Source: Nonomuraea fuscirosea (GTDB taxonomy: Bacteria; Actinomycetota; Actinomycetes; Streptosporangiales; Streptosporangiaceae). From it: DNA of 64,000 nt. The position numbers and the translations under genes are program-made. The notes below the pieces were generated by a model. That model did not search any database. It saw only the letters and a program-made list of their open reading frames with translations, and had not been told where the DNA came from. Shown piece after piece: positions 9,023 to 16,781 of this stretch (position 1 is the first letter of the stretch; every line of letters starts with the position of its first letter). Where the stretch lies: NCBI RefSeq assembly GCF_003001935.1, contig NZ_PVNG01000009.1, forward strand, positions 310,001 to 374,000, written 5' to 3'.

Positions 9023-9086
9023 CGACGGGCGCGTTCCTGAGCCGCGTGCTCCAGCGGCGAAGGCGGTCCTCAGCCGCGTACTGTAG
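8991..9086 (+). repeat. 32-bp tandem repeat, three copies, seeded by the 3' end of the ABC ATPase gene
   Basis: Units at 8991-9022, 9023-9054 and 9055-9086 align base for base with about 75-85% identity; the core TTCCTGAGCCGCGT is clearest in the first two. Unit 1 is the last ten codons and stop of the ATPase gene. Unit 3 contains TACTGT (9079-9084), a -10-like hexamer seven bases before the GNAT start. Confidence 0.85.
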
Positions 9087-9091
9087 CTCGG

Positions 9092-9619
9092 ATGGACACA
9101 GAGCGGCTCATCATGCGCAGGTGGCGCGAAGAGGACAGAGAGCCCTTCGCGGCCATGAACGCCGACCCCGAGGTCATGGAACACTTCCCCGCGCCGCTCA
9201 GCAGGCAGGAGAGCGACGTCCTGGTGGACAAGATCGAGGCCCAGTTCGACCGGCTGGGCTACTCGCTGTGGGCGCTGGAGGTGCGGGCGAGCGGGCAGTT
9301 CATCGGCTTCGCCGGGCTGGCCCTGCAGACGTTCGACGCGCCGTTCCTGCCCGCCGTGGAGATCGGCTGGCGGCTGGCGCGGCCCGCGTGGGGGCAGGGG
9401 TACGCGACCGAGGCGGCCAGGCGGGCCGTCACGTACGCGTTCGACGAGGCCGGCCTCGACGCGATCATCTCCATGACGGCCGCGAGCAACCTGCGCTCCC
9501 AGGCTGTGATGCGGCGCCTGGGCCTGACCAGGGACCCGGCCGAGGACTTCGCCCACCCCCTGCTCCCGGCGGGCCACCCGCTGTCCCCGCACGTGCTGTA
9601 CCGCCTGCGCCGCCCGTAG
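9092..9619 (+). CDS. GNAT-family N-acetyltransferase (RimJ/RimL-like)
   Basis: 175 residues. It begins MDTERLIMRRWREEDREPF, the usual start of RimJ/RimL-type acetyltransferases, and has the acetyl-CoA binding motif in WGQGYATEAARRAV (about 107-120) and the NLRSQAVMRRLGL helix near 140. Such enzymes acetylate N-termini or small amines; the substrate is not predictable. A TACTGT box at 9079-9084 would give a leaderless mRNA. The gene converges on the Ddn-like gene across a 57-base repeat array. Confidence 0.88.
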   Translation: MDTERLIMRRWREEDREPFAAMNADPEVMEHFPAPLSRQESDVLVDKIEAQFDRLGYSLWALEVRASGQFIGFAGLALQTFDAPFLPAVEIGWRLARPAWGQGYATEAARRAVTYAFDEAGLDAIISMTAASNLRSQAVMRRLGLTRDPAEDFAHPLLPAGHPLSPHVLYRLRRP

Positions 9620-9653
9620 CCGCGCGCCGTCCACGCGGTCCGGCGGAGGAACG

Positions 9654-9866
9654 CGCCGGACGTCAAGGCCGGGTAGCCCGCCGATCGGCGGGCTACCCGA
9701 CGGACGTCAAGTCCGGGCGGTCCGCCGATCGTCGCGGTCGATCGGCGGGCTACCCGACGGACGTCAAGTCCGGGCGGTCCGCCGATCGTCGCGGTCGATC
9801 GGCGGGCTACCCGACGGACGTCAAGTCCGGGCACCCCGCCCATCGTCACGGTCGATCGGCGGGCTC
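9654..9866. repeat. 57-bp tandem repeat array between convergent genes
   Basis: Units begin with GATCGGCGGG at 9683, 9740, 9797 and 9854, so the period is exactly 57; units 1-3 are complete, with degenerate or partial copies at both ends. The array occupies the spacer after the GNAT gene and enters the 3' end of the Ddn-like gene (stop at 9846). Each unit holds short inverted repeats around GGACGTCAAGTCC and CCGATCGTCGCGGTCGATCGG. Confidence 0.9.
9670..9699. terminator. 30-bp perfect palindrome, probable bidirectional terminator
   Basis: The half-site CGGGTAGCCCGCCGA at 9670-9684 is followed directly by its exact reverse complement to 9699. It sits between convergent genes at the edge of the 57-base array, suggesting a shared terminator hairpin that later became part of an amplified unit. 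No T-tract is present, which is common in actinobacteria. Confidence 0.5.
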
Positions 9867-10340
9867 CAGCACCACGACGGGAACCTGCCGGCCGGAGGCC
9901 GCCTCGAACTCGGCGAACCTCGGGACGAGCGCGACCTCCTTGGCCCAGAGCCGCTCCCGCTCCACACCCTCCGCGAGCCGGGCCGTCACCTCGACCCGCT
10001 CCGCGCCCACCTCGGCCGTGGTCCGCGGATTCGCCATGAGGTTGTGGTACCAGACCGGATGTCTCGGGCTGCCGCCGTTGGTGCCGAAGACCGCCCAGCC
10101 GTCGCCGACGGGCTGAAAGAACAGCGGACTGATCCGCTCACGCCCCGTCTTGGCCCCGATGTGGTGCACCAGGATGAGCGGCAGCCCCCGCTCCTCGAAC
10201 CCGGGCAGCCGCGGCGGCACAGGCCGCCCCGCGGCGAACTCCTCCTCGCTGCTCCACCGCACGTACCCGGCGTTCGCCCGGAACTCCGCGATGATCCGCT
10301 CGTTCCACCCACCAGCTGCAGGACCTTCGGCCTCGGTCAT
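9846..10340 (-). CDS. F420-dependent nitroreductase-like (Ddn family) oxidoreductase
   Basis: 164 residues from ATG 10340, which has a GAAAGGGA ribosome site; the frame extends further upstream but would run through the neighbouring promoter. The pattern GAKTGRERISPLFF, then FGTNGGSPRHPVWYHNLMAN and AEVGAERVEVTARL, is typical of deazaflavin-dependent nitroreductase family proteins (split beta-barrel, about 130-160 residues). They reduce quinones or nitro compounds with F420H2. It is divergent from a TetR gene and has its own copy of that regulator's probable operator, so it is the likely regulated target. Confidence 0.88.
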   Translation of the reverse strand: MTEAEGPAAGGWNERIIAEFRANAGYVRWSSEEEFAAGRPVPPRLPGFEERGLPLILVHHIGAKTGRERISPLFFQPVGDGWAVFGTNGGSPRHPVWYHNLMANPRTTAEVGAERVEVTARLAEGVERERLWAKEVALVPRFAEFEAASGRQVPVVVLEPADRP

Positions 10341-10359
10341 GGCGTCCCTTTCTTTATCC

Positions 10360-10373
10360 GGAGCACTTGCTCC
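10360..10373. promoter_or_regulatory. TetR operator copy 1 (Ddn-like gene side)
   Basis: GGAGCA-CT-TGCTCC, arms exactly complementary. It lies 20 bases upstream of the Ddn-like start and matches the second copy at 10394-10407, giving the consensus GGAGCA-N2-TGCTCC. Confidence 0.65.
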
Positions 10374-10393
10374 TGTTAAAAGTAACACAGAGC

Positions 10394-10407
10394 GGAGCAC
10401 GTGCTCC
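10394..10407. promoter_or_regulatory. TetR operator copy 2 (tetR side)
   Basis: GGAGCA-CG-TGCTCC; the palindrome extends one base each way to 10393-10408. It ends 11 bases before the -10-like TATGCT (10419-10424) of the TetR gene, so binding would block that promoter. The two copies are 34 bases apart, about three helical turns. Confidence 0.65.
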
Positions 10408-10431
10408 GGATAAGCGGCTATGCTCGACCTC

Positions 10432-11058
10432 ATGGCAGAGGCCGAACCCTTGAACCCCGCCCGCCGCCGCGCGCCGCGCGCCGACGCGGTCCGCAACCGG
10501 GAGGCGATCGTCGAGGCCGCCGCCGAAGTCCTGGCCGAACAGGGCGCCGCGGTGGACGTACGCGAGATCGCCCGGCGCAGCGGGGTGGGCATGGGCACCC
10601 TCTACCGCCACTTCCCGAAGAAGGAAGACCTCGTCCGCACGGTCCTGCGCAGAGACTTCTCGCAGTGGGCGGAATCAGCGCGCTTGGCGGCCGTCGACGC
10701 CGAGGACCCCTGGGCGGCCCTGGCCGACTTCTACCAGCAGGCCCTGACCGGCTACGCCCGCCACCGCGCGATCGTGGAGAACTTGGCCCTGACCTGGGCC
10801 GAACCCGACCTGGAGGGCATCCAGCAACTCCGCCGCGTCATCGAGCGGTTGTGCGCCCGCGCCACCGCCGCCGGCCTGCTCCGCCCCGGCGTCACCACCG
10901 ACGACCTGCTGCTCCTGCTGATCTCCCTGGGCCACGCCGTCCAGCTCACCGACGAGTGCCGCCCGCACCTGTGGACGAGACTCCTCCACATCTCCCTCGA
11001 CGGCCTCCGCCCCGGCCACCGCGCCCCCCTTCCGGCCGACCCGGACCAGCCCCGCTAG
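10432..11058 (+). CDS. TetR-family transcriptional regulator
   Basis: About 208 residues from ATG 10432; an ATG at 10420 in the same frame is possible. TATGCT at 10419-10424 lies seven bases before 10432, which fits a leaderless transcript. The helix-turn-helix is at about residues 38-62 (VDVREIARRSGVGMGTLYRH). The C-terminal part resembles the TetR subgroup with a helical ligand domain (ALTGYARHRAIVENLALTWA). Two matching palindromes in the divergent spacer suggest it represses itself and the Ddn-like reductase gene. The inducer is unknown. Confidence 0.9.
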   Translation: MAEAEPLNPARRRAPRADAVRNREAIVEAAAEVLAEQGAAVDVREIARRSGVGMGTLYRHFPKKEDLVRTVLRRDFSQWAESARLAAVDAEDPWAALADFYQQALTGYARHRAIVENLALTWAEPDLEGIQQLRRVIERLCARATAAGLLRPGVTTDDLLLLLISLGHAVQLTDECRPHLWTRLLHISLDGLRPGHRAPLPADPDQPR

Positions 11059-11081
11059 CCGCGAGCCGTAGGCCAGGGCGG

Positions 11082-11480
11082 TCAGCAGAGCAGGCGGCGG
11101 GCGGATTCGACGGTGCCCATGGGGGTTCTGGCGATGGTGTAGTAGTTGCCGCGGCCCGACCGGCTGCAGTACGCGTACGCCGTGACCGGGCTGGTTCCCC
11201 TCGGGCAGCAGCCGACCCGCTTGTCGAGCCCGCCCGAGACGTCGATCCAGACCTCGACCGTGATGGTCTGGCTGCCGCACGACCCGATACCCGTGATCAC
11301 GTCGCCGTTCCGTCCCGGCGCGTAAGCGTGCGGCTCGTAGCCGTTGCAGTGGCCGGCCGCCTGCGCGGCGGGCGCCGCCCGGGCGGCCGGGGCCGCGGAC
11401 GCGGCCGGCGAGCCCGCGATGAGCCCGGCCAGGACGGTGAGCGCGGTGACGAGGGTTGCCAGTGCTCGCTTGAGAGGCAT
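11082..11480 (-). CDS. Small secreted cysteine-containing protein
   Basis: 132 residues from ATG 11480, preceded by GGAG at a good distance. Residues 1-30 form a Sec signal peptide (MPLKRALATLVTALTVLAGL, then ASA). The mature part has six cysteines (HCNGYEP, GSCGS, GCCPRG, YCSRS, terminal LLC), so disulfides are likely. An Ala-rich APAARAAPAAQAA segment follows the cleavage site. No family recognised. It sits between the TetR gene (convergent) and a LysR gene on the same strand 119 bases upstream. Confidence 0.75.
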   Translation of the reverse strand: MPLKRALATLVTALTVLAGLIAGSPAASAAPAARAAPAAQAAGHCNGYEPHAYAPGRNGDVITGIGSCGSQTITVEVWIDVSGGLDKRVGCCPRGTSPVTAYAYCSRSGRGNYYTIARTPMGTVESARRLLC

Positions 11481-11599
11481 GGAACACTCCATTACTCGAT
11501 GTGGTCCGGATGGACACAAGGAGTATCGAATCCCCGCGGGGTACCGGACCAGGGCGACGTCAGGACATCCGCCGGACATTCGCCCACCGGAACCCGCGC

Positions 11600-12442
11600 T
11601 CAGGCGGCGCTGAGGGCGTACAAAACCTCGCGCAGGGACGGCTCCCGCTCGCGCAGCCAGATCAGCCGCAACGCCAGCGGGGGCGCGGCGAAGTCGAGCT
11701 CCACCAGCGCGCCCGACTCCACATCCGTCCCCAGGGCGAAGTCCGGCAGCAGCGCCGCCCCGAGCCCCTGCCTGGACCACTCGCGGGCGGTGGCGATGCT
11801 GGTCAGCTCCCTGCGGGTCACCCCCGTGCCGAACAACTGGTCGGCCGCCAGCCGGATCGAGCACCCCGGCGGGCTCACCAGCAGCGGCTCCCGGTCGCCT
11901 GCCGGCGCCGCGACCAGCGACAGCCGGACCTCGCCCACGTCCAGGTGGTCCATCCCGGCGGGCCGGGCGAACCCCAGCCCGCCGACCCGGTCGCCCAGGT
12001 CCAGCAGCAGGGCCGCGTCCAGCCGGCCGCCCGCCACCGCGTCGAGCAGCGGCTGCCTGGTGAGCGACTCGACGCTCACGTCCAGATCGGGGCGGCGCCG
12101 CGACAGGCGGCGGATCACGGCCGGGAGCTTGGCCGCGGCCAGCATCTCCAGGGCTCCGATCCGCACGCGGGGGCGGGCGCCCGTCACGGCCCTGCGTACC
12201 TCGTCGGCGTGGTCGAGCAGGCCCTGGGCCCGCGCCAGCAGCGTGCTGCCCGCCTCGGTCAGCCGCATGCCTCGCGGCGTGCGCTCGAAGAGCGTGACGC
12301 CGAGGCCGGCCTCCAGCCTGCGCACCTGCTCCGACACCGACGCCGGCGCCCGGCCCAGGCTGTCGGCGGCCGCCGTGACGGTCCCCGACCCGGCAACCGC
12401 TACAAAGCTCCTCAACTGCCGCAAATCCACGGCCTTCAGCAT
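11600..12442 (-). CDS. LysR-family transcriptional regulator
   Basis: 280 residues. The N-terminal winged helix is typical (MLKAVDLRQLRSFVAVAGSG; TAAADSLGRAPASVSEQVRR), followed by a periplasmic-binding-type effector domain from about residue 90. It is divergent from an MFS exporter gene with 72 bases between starts, the usual arrangement of a LysR activator and its target. The effector is unknown but may be the MFS substrate. Confidence 0.92.
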   Translation of the reverse strand: MLKAVDLRQLRSFVAVAGSGTVTAAADSLGRAPASVSEQVRRLEAGLGVTLFERTPRGMRLTEAGSTLLARAQGLLDHADEVRRAVTGARPRVRIGALEMLAAAKLPAVIRRLSRRRPDLDVSVESLTRQPLLDAVAGGRLDAALLLDLGDRVGGLGFARPAGMDHLDVGEVRLSLVAAPAGDREPLLVSPPGCSIRLAADQLFGTGVTRRELTSIATAREWSRQGLGAALLPDFALGTDVESGALVELDFAAPPLALRLIWLREREPSLREVLYALSAA

Positions 12443-12514
12443 ACGGCTTTCCCGAACGCCCCCGCAGGGTGTGCCTGTTGAGCCGCCGCACCACGTTTCA
12501 GCAGGCTGAGCGGC

Positions 12515-13759
12515 ATGTTCGGTTTCTCCCTCGCCTACTTCCTGGTGATCCTCGACACCACCGCCCTGACGATCGCGCTGCCCGACCTGCGCGCCTCGCT
12601 CGGCGGCTCGCTGGCCGGCCAGCAGTGGGCGGTGAACGCCTACACCGTCGCCTTCGCCGCCTGCCTGCTCGCCGGGGGCGCGGTCGCCGACCGGTACGGC
12701 GCGGCGCGGATCTTCAAGCTCGGCGTGACCGCCTTCGGGGTGATCTCCCTGCTCAGCGCCGCCGCGCCCGGCCTGGTCCCGCTGATCGGCCTGCGTGCGC
12801 TGCTCGGAGTGGCGGCCGCGCTCTGTACCGGTGGCTCGCTCGGCCTGCTCGCCGAGATGTTCCCCGAGCCCGCCGCCCGGGCCCGCGCCACCGGCCTGTG
12901 GGCCGCCATCACCGGCACCGCACTCGCCGCCGGGCCGCTGCTCGGCGGGATCCTCGTCGACCTGTACGGCTGGCGCGCCGTCTTCCTGCTCAACCCGCCC
13001 ATCGCGCTGATCAGCCTGCTCGCCATGCGCGGGGCCGCCTCGCCGCGCGGCCACCGGCTGATCGACTGGCGGGTCCAGGTCCTCGCCTGCGCCTTCCTGG
13101 GCCTGGTCGCCGAGGCCCTCATCGACGCCGCGCCCGTGGCCGGCCTGGCAGCCGCCGCCGTCCTCGCCGTCCTGGTGCTCGCGGAGCGGCGCAGCCACGC
13201 CCCCGCTCTGCCCGGCGGCCTGCTCGCCGCCACCTGGCCCCAACTGCTGGCGGGCACGGTGGCGAACTTCGCCTTCTCCGGCGCCCTGTTCGTGCTGACG
13301 CTGCTGCTGCAGGAGACCCGCCACCTGAGCCCCATGGCCGCCGGGCTGGCGTTCCTGCCGCTCACGCTGCCCATGACGGTCAACCCGCTGCTCACCGGCC
13401 GGCTGGTGGCCCGCTACGGTCCCCGCCCGCCCATTCTCGCCGGCCTCGCCCTCATCGCCGCCGGCCTGACCGGCGCGGCGCTCACCGGCCCACCGGCGCC
13501 GTGGCTCGTCGTCATGGGCTTCGGCCTGTCGTTCGTCCTGCCTGCCCTGATGGCCGGAATCATCGGCAGCGCGCCGCCCGGCACGGCCGGCACCGCGGGC
13601 GGCGTGCTGAACGCCTTCCGCCAGGTCGGCGCCACCCTGGGGGTGGCGGTCATGGGCGTCGCCGGACGTCCCCTGCTGCTCGCGGCCGTCCTGACGGCAC
13701 TGACCTGTGCCGCGTACGCCCTGTCCACCCGCCGCTCCCGCACGCCCGCGGCCACCTGA
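12515..13759 (+). CDS. MFS transporter (DHA2-like drug exporter)
   Basis: 414 residues with about 12 hydrophobic helices. The N-terminal motif LVILDTTALTIALPDLRASL matches the DHA2 drug:proton antiporter group, and the motif A region GGAVADRYGAARIFKLG follows helix 2. It probably exports a small hydrophobic compound under control of the divergent LysR protein. The start at ATG 12515 leaves only a very short cytoplasmic N-terminus, so a slightly longer protein cannot be excluded. The gene ends 39 bases before the convergent DUF402 gene. Confidence 0.88.
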   Translation: MFGFSLAYFLVILDTTALTIALPDLRASLGGSLAGQQWAVNAYTVAFAACLLAGGAVADRYGAARIFKLGVTAFGVISLLSAAAPGLVPLIGLRALLGVAAALCTGGSLGLLAEMFPEPAARARATGLWAAITGTALAAGPLLGGILVDLYGWRAVFLLNPPIALISLLAMRGAASPRGHRLIDWRVQVLACAFLGLVAEALIDAAPVAGLAAAAVLAVLVLAERRSHAPALPGGLLAATWPQLLAGTVANFAFSGALFVLTLLLQETRHLSPMAAGLAFLPLTLPMTVNPLLTGRLVARYGPRPPILAGLALIAAGLTGAALTGPPAPWLVVMGFGLSFVLPALMAGIIGSAPPGTAGTAGGVLNAFRQVGATLGVAVMGVAGRPLLLAAVLTALTCAAYALSTRRSRTPAAT

Positions 13760-13798
13760 CCCCACCAGGCGGCCGATCGCCCCCGCCGGGGGACCGTC

Positions 13799-14305
13799 TC
13801 ATCGAGCCCGCTTCAGCCACTCCCAGCCCGCGAGGACGACCGGCTCGCCAGCCGCAGCGAGCCTGGCCCGAAGCCCGGACGCCTCGGCTCGGGCCGCGGC
13901 GACGACGGCCTGCGGCACCTGGCAATCCCTCACGGTCCGCTCGAACTCCTCCTCATCGACCAGCAGGACGGTGCCGTCAGCGAACCGTGCCAGGTCCAGT
14001 TCGAGGTCCGTGTAACTCCACCCCGACACGCCCAGGGCCGGCGGCGTGCAGATGTCGACGCCGATCCAGTGGTCGTCACTCCACCACCACGCCGCCCACC
14101 AGCCGGTACGGGGAAGCAACTGCACACCGTCGCAGGGAAGCACCACCGCCGCGCCGTCGGCCTTGCGATGAACCTCACCCGCTCGGCTGAACAACCACGT
14201 GCCGAACTCGTCGGCGCCCAGCACCAGAGCGTCCCACTCCGCCGCCGCCCTGGGCGCGTCCATGCCCGGCAGCGGCCACTTGCCCTTTCGCACGCCGACT
14301 CGCAT
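13799..14305 (-). CDS. DUF402 domain protein
   Basis: 168 residues if started at ATG 14305; the frame reaches 14446, but that would overlap the upstream gene. The signature is a Trp-rich core (TGWWAAWWWSDDHWIGVDI) followed by SYTDLELDLARFADGTVLLV, which matches DUF402. Family members include nucleotide pyrophosphatase-type phosphatases related to FomD; whether this one is active cannot be told. It lies downstream of an AT-richer membrane protein gene on the same strand. Confidence 0.75.
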   Translation of the reverse strand: MRVGVRKGKWPLPGMDAPRAAAEWDALVLGADEFGTWLFSRAGEVHRKADGAAVVLPCDGVQLLPRTGWWAAWWWSDDHWIGVDICTPPALGVSGWSYTDLELDLARFADGTVLLVDEEEFERTVRDCQVPQAVVAAARAEASGLRARLAAAGEPVVLAGWEWLKRAR

Positions 14306-14360
14306 TCCGGTCCCGTCCTCCTCGCAGGTGAGGATACGTCGGCTGAACGCGTAGAGCCGG

Positions 14361-15026
14361 TCATGGTCGCTTTTTCCACATCTCTTCTCTGACGTATCCG
14401 AGGAAGAACAGGATGGCTGCAGACCCGAATGCGAGCTCGACGACAAAGCTCGTCGATGAGGTCAGCTGGACATCTTGAATCAGCCTCAGCCCCACTACCG
14501 CCCCGAGCGCCACGCCGCTGAACGACAAATAGGCCGCGCCGAGCACATGAGCTGCGAATACGCCCGAGTGTTTCCGGTAGAAGTCGCTTTCGCGAGTGAA
14601 GGCGGTGCTGGTGGGTGGCAACTCCAGCAGACTTCTCAGCTCCGACTCCAGTTCTCCCAGATACGCGTAGAGGGCTTTGAGGTATCTGGTTCGCTGGTAG
14701 ACAAGGAACACCAGCATGGCTATGACGCCCAGGAACACTCCATTGACCAGGGCGATGGGAAGGCTGTCCTGGAGTGCGGCCATCTGGTCGCCTTCGCCTT
14801 GGACGCCTAACGCGTTCGCTATGCCGATGACCAGAAGACTGCCCGCCTCCGATCGAGTGCTCGTCAGTGCCGTGAAGCCGAGCATGCCGAGCATCGCCAC
14901 GAACAGCCTGTTTCTTTCCCGCCAGTACTTGTAGGCGAGTTCGAAGGTGTACTGGTAGTGCTCTGCGATCAGTGTCGCGCTCGTGTCGTTTCCGATGTCC
15001 TGGTGATGAAGTCTGATCGTAGGCAC
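14361..15026 (-). CDS. Four-helix membrane protein of unknown function, AT-richer than neighbours
   Basis: 221 residues from GTG 15026, chosen because GAGAGGA lies six bases upstream; the open frame extends to 15128 without a better start. Four membrane helices are visible: RLFVAMLGMLGFTAL, ALVNGVFLGVIAMLVFLVY, AHVLGAAYLSFSGVALGAVV and ELAFGSAAILFFLGYV. A charged cytoplasmic-looking segment lies between helices 2 and 3. By eye the GC content is clearly lower than the surrounding genes (below about 60%) and rare codons such as ATA and TTA-type triplets appear more often, suggesting transfer. No family recognised. Confidence 0.65.
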   Translation of the reverse strand: MPTIRLHHQDIGNDTSATLIAEHYQYTFELAYKYWRERNRLFVAMLGMLGFTALTSTRSEAGSLLVIGIANALGVQGEGDQMAALQDSLPIALVNGVFLGVIAMLVFLVYQRTRYLKALYAYLGELESELRSLLELPPTSTAFTRESDFYRKHSGVFAAHVLGAAYLSFSGVALGAVVGLRLIQDVQLTSSTSFVVELAFGSAAILFFLGYVREEMWKKRP

Positions 15027-15155
15027 ATTCAGTCCTCTCAGAGCTCGTGACCCTTGAAGGATGACCTCGTAACCGTTCGAGCACGCGAAGGCCGTGGCAC
15101 GAACGTCCCCTATGATCCTTCCCGCCACAGGGCGGGTTGTCCCGGATCGACCGCA

Positions 15156-15207
15156 TGAGAAAGGCCATCGACCGTGTCCTCATCGGGACGGCAGATGGCC
15201 TTTCTCA
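15156..15207. terminator. Long-stem hairpin downstream of glnA
   Basis: Arms TGAGAAAGGCCATC (15156-15169) and GATGGCCTTTCTCA (15194-15207) pair perfectly over 14 bases around a 24-base loop. It begins about 56 bases after the glnA stop on the minus strand. A second small hairpin (CCCGCC-ACAG-GGCGGG) lies at 15121-15136. The rest of 15027-15262 shows nothing else clear. Confidence 0.6.
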
Positions 15208-15262
15208 GTGTGCGAGTGCCCTCGGGCGGACGTGCGACCGCCCTGGTCACCGCACTACGGGA

Positions 15263-16687
15263 TCACACGTCGTAGTAGAGCTCGAACTCGTGCGGGTGCG
15301 GGCGCAGCCGGATCGGGTCGACCTCGTTCTCCCGCTTGTACGCGATCCACGTCTCGATCAGGTCGGGCGTGAACACGCCGCCCTCGAGGAGGTAGTCGTG
15401 GTCGGCCTCGAGCGCGTTGAGCACGTCGGTGAGCGAGCCGGGGACCTGCGGGACCTGGCGGGCCTCCTCCGGCGGAAGCTCGTAGAGGTCCTTGTCGACC
15501 GGCTCCGGCGGCTCGATCTTGTTGCGGATGCCGTCGATGCCGGCCATCAGCATCGCCGAGAACGCGAAGTACGGGTTGCACGACGGGTCCGGGACGCGGA
15601 ACTCGATGCGCTTGGCCTTCGGGTTGGAGCCCGTGATCGGGATGCGGACGCACGCCGAGCGGTTGCGCTGGGAGTAGACCAGGTTGACCGGGGCCTCGTA
15701 GCCGGGGACCAGGCGGTGGTAGCTGTTGACCGTCGGGTTGGTGAAGGCCAGCAGCGACGGGGCGTGCTTGAGCAGGCCGCCGATGTAGTAGCGGGCCGTG
15801 TCGGACAGGCCCGCGTAGCCGACCTCGTCGTAGAAGAGCGGCGAGCCGTCCTTCCACAGCGACTGGTGGCAGTGCATGCCGGAGCCGTTGTCACCGAAGA
15901 TCGGCTTGGGCATGAACGTGACCGTGTGGCCGTATTCGAGCGCCGTGCTCTTGATGACGTATTTGTACAGCATCAGGTTGTCGGCGGTCTTGAGCAGCGT
16001 GCCGAACTTGAAGTCGATCTCGGCCTGCCCGGCCGTGCCGACCTCGTGGTGCTGCATCTCGACCTCGATGCCGGCCTCGATGAGGTTGCGCACCATCTCC
16101 GAGCGCAGGTCGGTGAAGTGGTCCATCGGCGGGACCGGGAAGTAGCCGCCCTTGTAGCGCGGCTTGTAGCCCAGGTTGCCGCCCTCGGTCGCCTTGCCGG
16201 TGTTCCAGGCGCCCTCGATGGAGTCGATGTAGTAGTAGCCGGCGTTCTGCTTCGTCTCGAAGCGCACGTCGTCGAAGATGTAGAACTCGGCCTCGGGGCC
16301 GAAGTAGACCGTGTCGGCGATGCCCGTGCCCTTGAGGTATTCCTCGGCCTTGCGGGCGACGTTGCGCGGGTCGCGGCTGTAGGCCTCGCCGGTCAGCGGG
16401 TCGTGCACGAAGAAGTTGATGTTGAGCGTCTTGTGCTGACGGAACGGATCGACCACGGCGCTCGTCGGGTCGGGCAGCAGGAGCATGTCGGACTCGTGGA
16501 TCGCCTGGAATCCGCGGATCGACGAGCCGTCGAACATGAGTCCGTCGGTGAAGACGCTCGCGCTGAAGTTCTCTACCGGGAAGGTGAAGTGGTGCGTCGT
16601 CCCCGGCAGGTCGGTGAACCTGACATCGACGAACTGCACCCCTTCGTCACTGATGAACTTCAGGACGTCGTCGGCGGAGTTGAACAC
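15263..16687 (-). CDS. glnA: Glutamine synthetase, type I (adenylylatable)
   Basis: 474 residues from GTG 16687, with GGGAGG seven bases upstream; the longer frame to 16768 would include the promoter. GlnA makes glutamine from glutamate, ammonia and ATP as a dodecamer. Visible motifs are GSSIRGFQAI near the latch, the metal-site FGPEAEFYIFD, the glutamate-site KPIFGDNGSGMHCHQSLW and the RIEFRVPD region. The adenylylation tyrosine is present at about Y402 (DKDLYELPPEE), so the GlnE at the start of the window can regulate it. A complete GlnR box lies upstream at 16738-16775. Confidence 0.98.
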   Translation of the reverse strand: MFNSADDVLKFISDEGVQFVDVRFTDLPGTTHHFTFPVENFSASVFTDGLMFDGSSIRGFQAIHESDMLLLPDPTSAVVDPFRQHKTLNINFFVHDPLTGEAYSRDPRNVARKAEEYLKGTGIADTVYFGPEAEFYIFDDVRFETKQNAGYYYIDSIEGAWNTGKATEGGNLGYKPRYKGGYFPVPPMDHFTDLRSEMVRNLIEAGIEVEMQHHEVGTAGQAEIDFKFGTLLKTADNLMLYKYVIKSTALEYGHTVTFMPKPIFGDNGSGMHCHQSLWKDGSPLFYDEVGYAGLSDTARYYIGGLLKHAPSLLAFTNPTVNSYHRLVPGYEAPVNLVYSQRNRSACVRIPITGSNPKAKRIEFRVPDPSCNPYFAFSAMLMAGIDGIRNKIEPPEPVDKDLYELPPEEARQVPQVPGSLTDVLNALEADHDYLLEGGVFTPDLIETWIAYKRENEVDPIRLRPHPHEFELYYDV

Positions 16688-16737
16688 TCTCGAACCTCCC
16701 TGGGGACTGGCCATCATGCCGACGCTAGGACGTGGCC

Positions 16738-16775
16738 GTTTCCGTATGGTGTCTCGATTGTTTCGCACGTGTTAC
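16738..16775 (-). promoter_or_regulatory. GlnR box upstream of glnA
   Basis: Read on the minus strand, the site is GTAAC-n6-GAAAC-n6-GACAC-n6-GAAAC with every spacer exactly six bases, the two-box layout known for GlnR in streptomycetes (gTnAc-n6-GaAAc). It ends about 11 bases upstream of a -10-like TAGCGT (16727-16722). It should place glnA under GlnR nitrogen control. Confidence 0.85.
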
Positions 16776-16781
16776 GCGGCG

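Noticed and set aside
9670..9699. Terminal inverted repeat of an insertion sequence
   Set aside because: No transposase gene or target duplication nearby; the palindrome is better explained as a terminator.
9654..9866. CRISPR array
   Set aside because: The 57-bp units are contiguous with no unique spacers and no cas genes are present; the same holds for the 14-, 16- and 45-bp arrays.
13799..14446. Longer DUF402 protein starting at 14446
   Set aside because: It would overlap the 3' end of the upstream gene by more than 80 bases and add a low-complexity N-terminus.
15027..15262. Small RNA formed by the 14-bp stem after glnA
   Set aside because: No promoter could be assigned, and a terminator role explains the structure.
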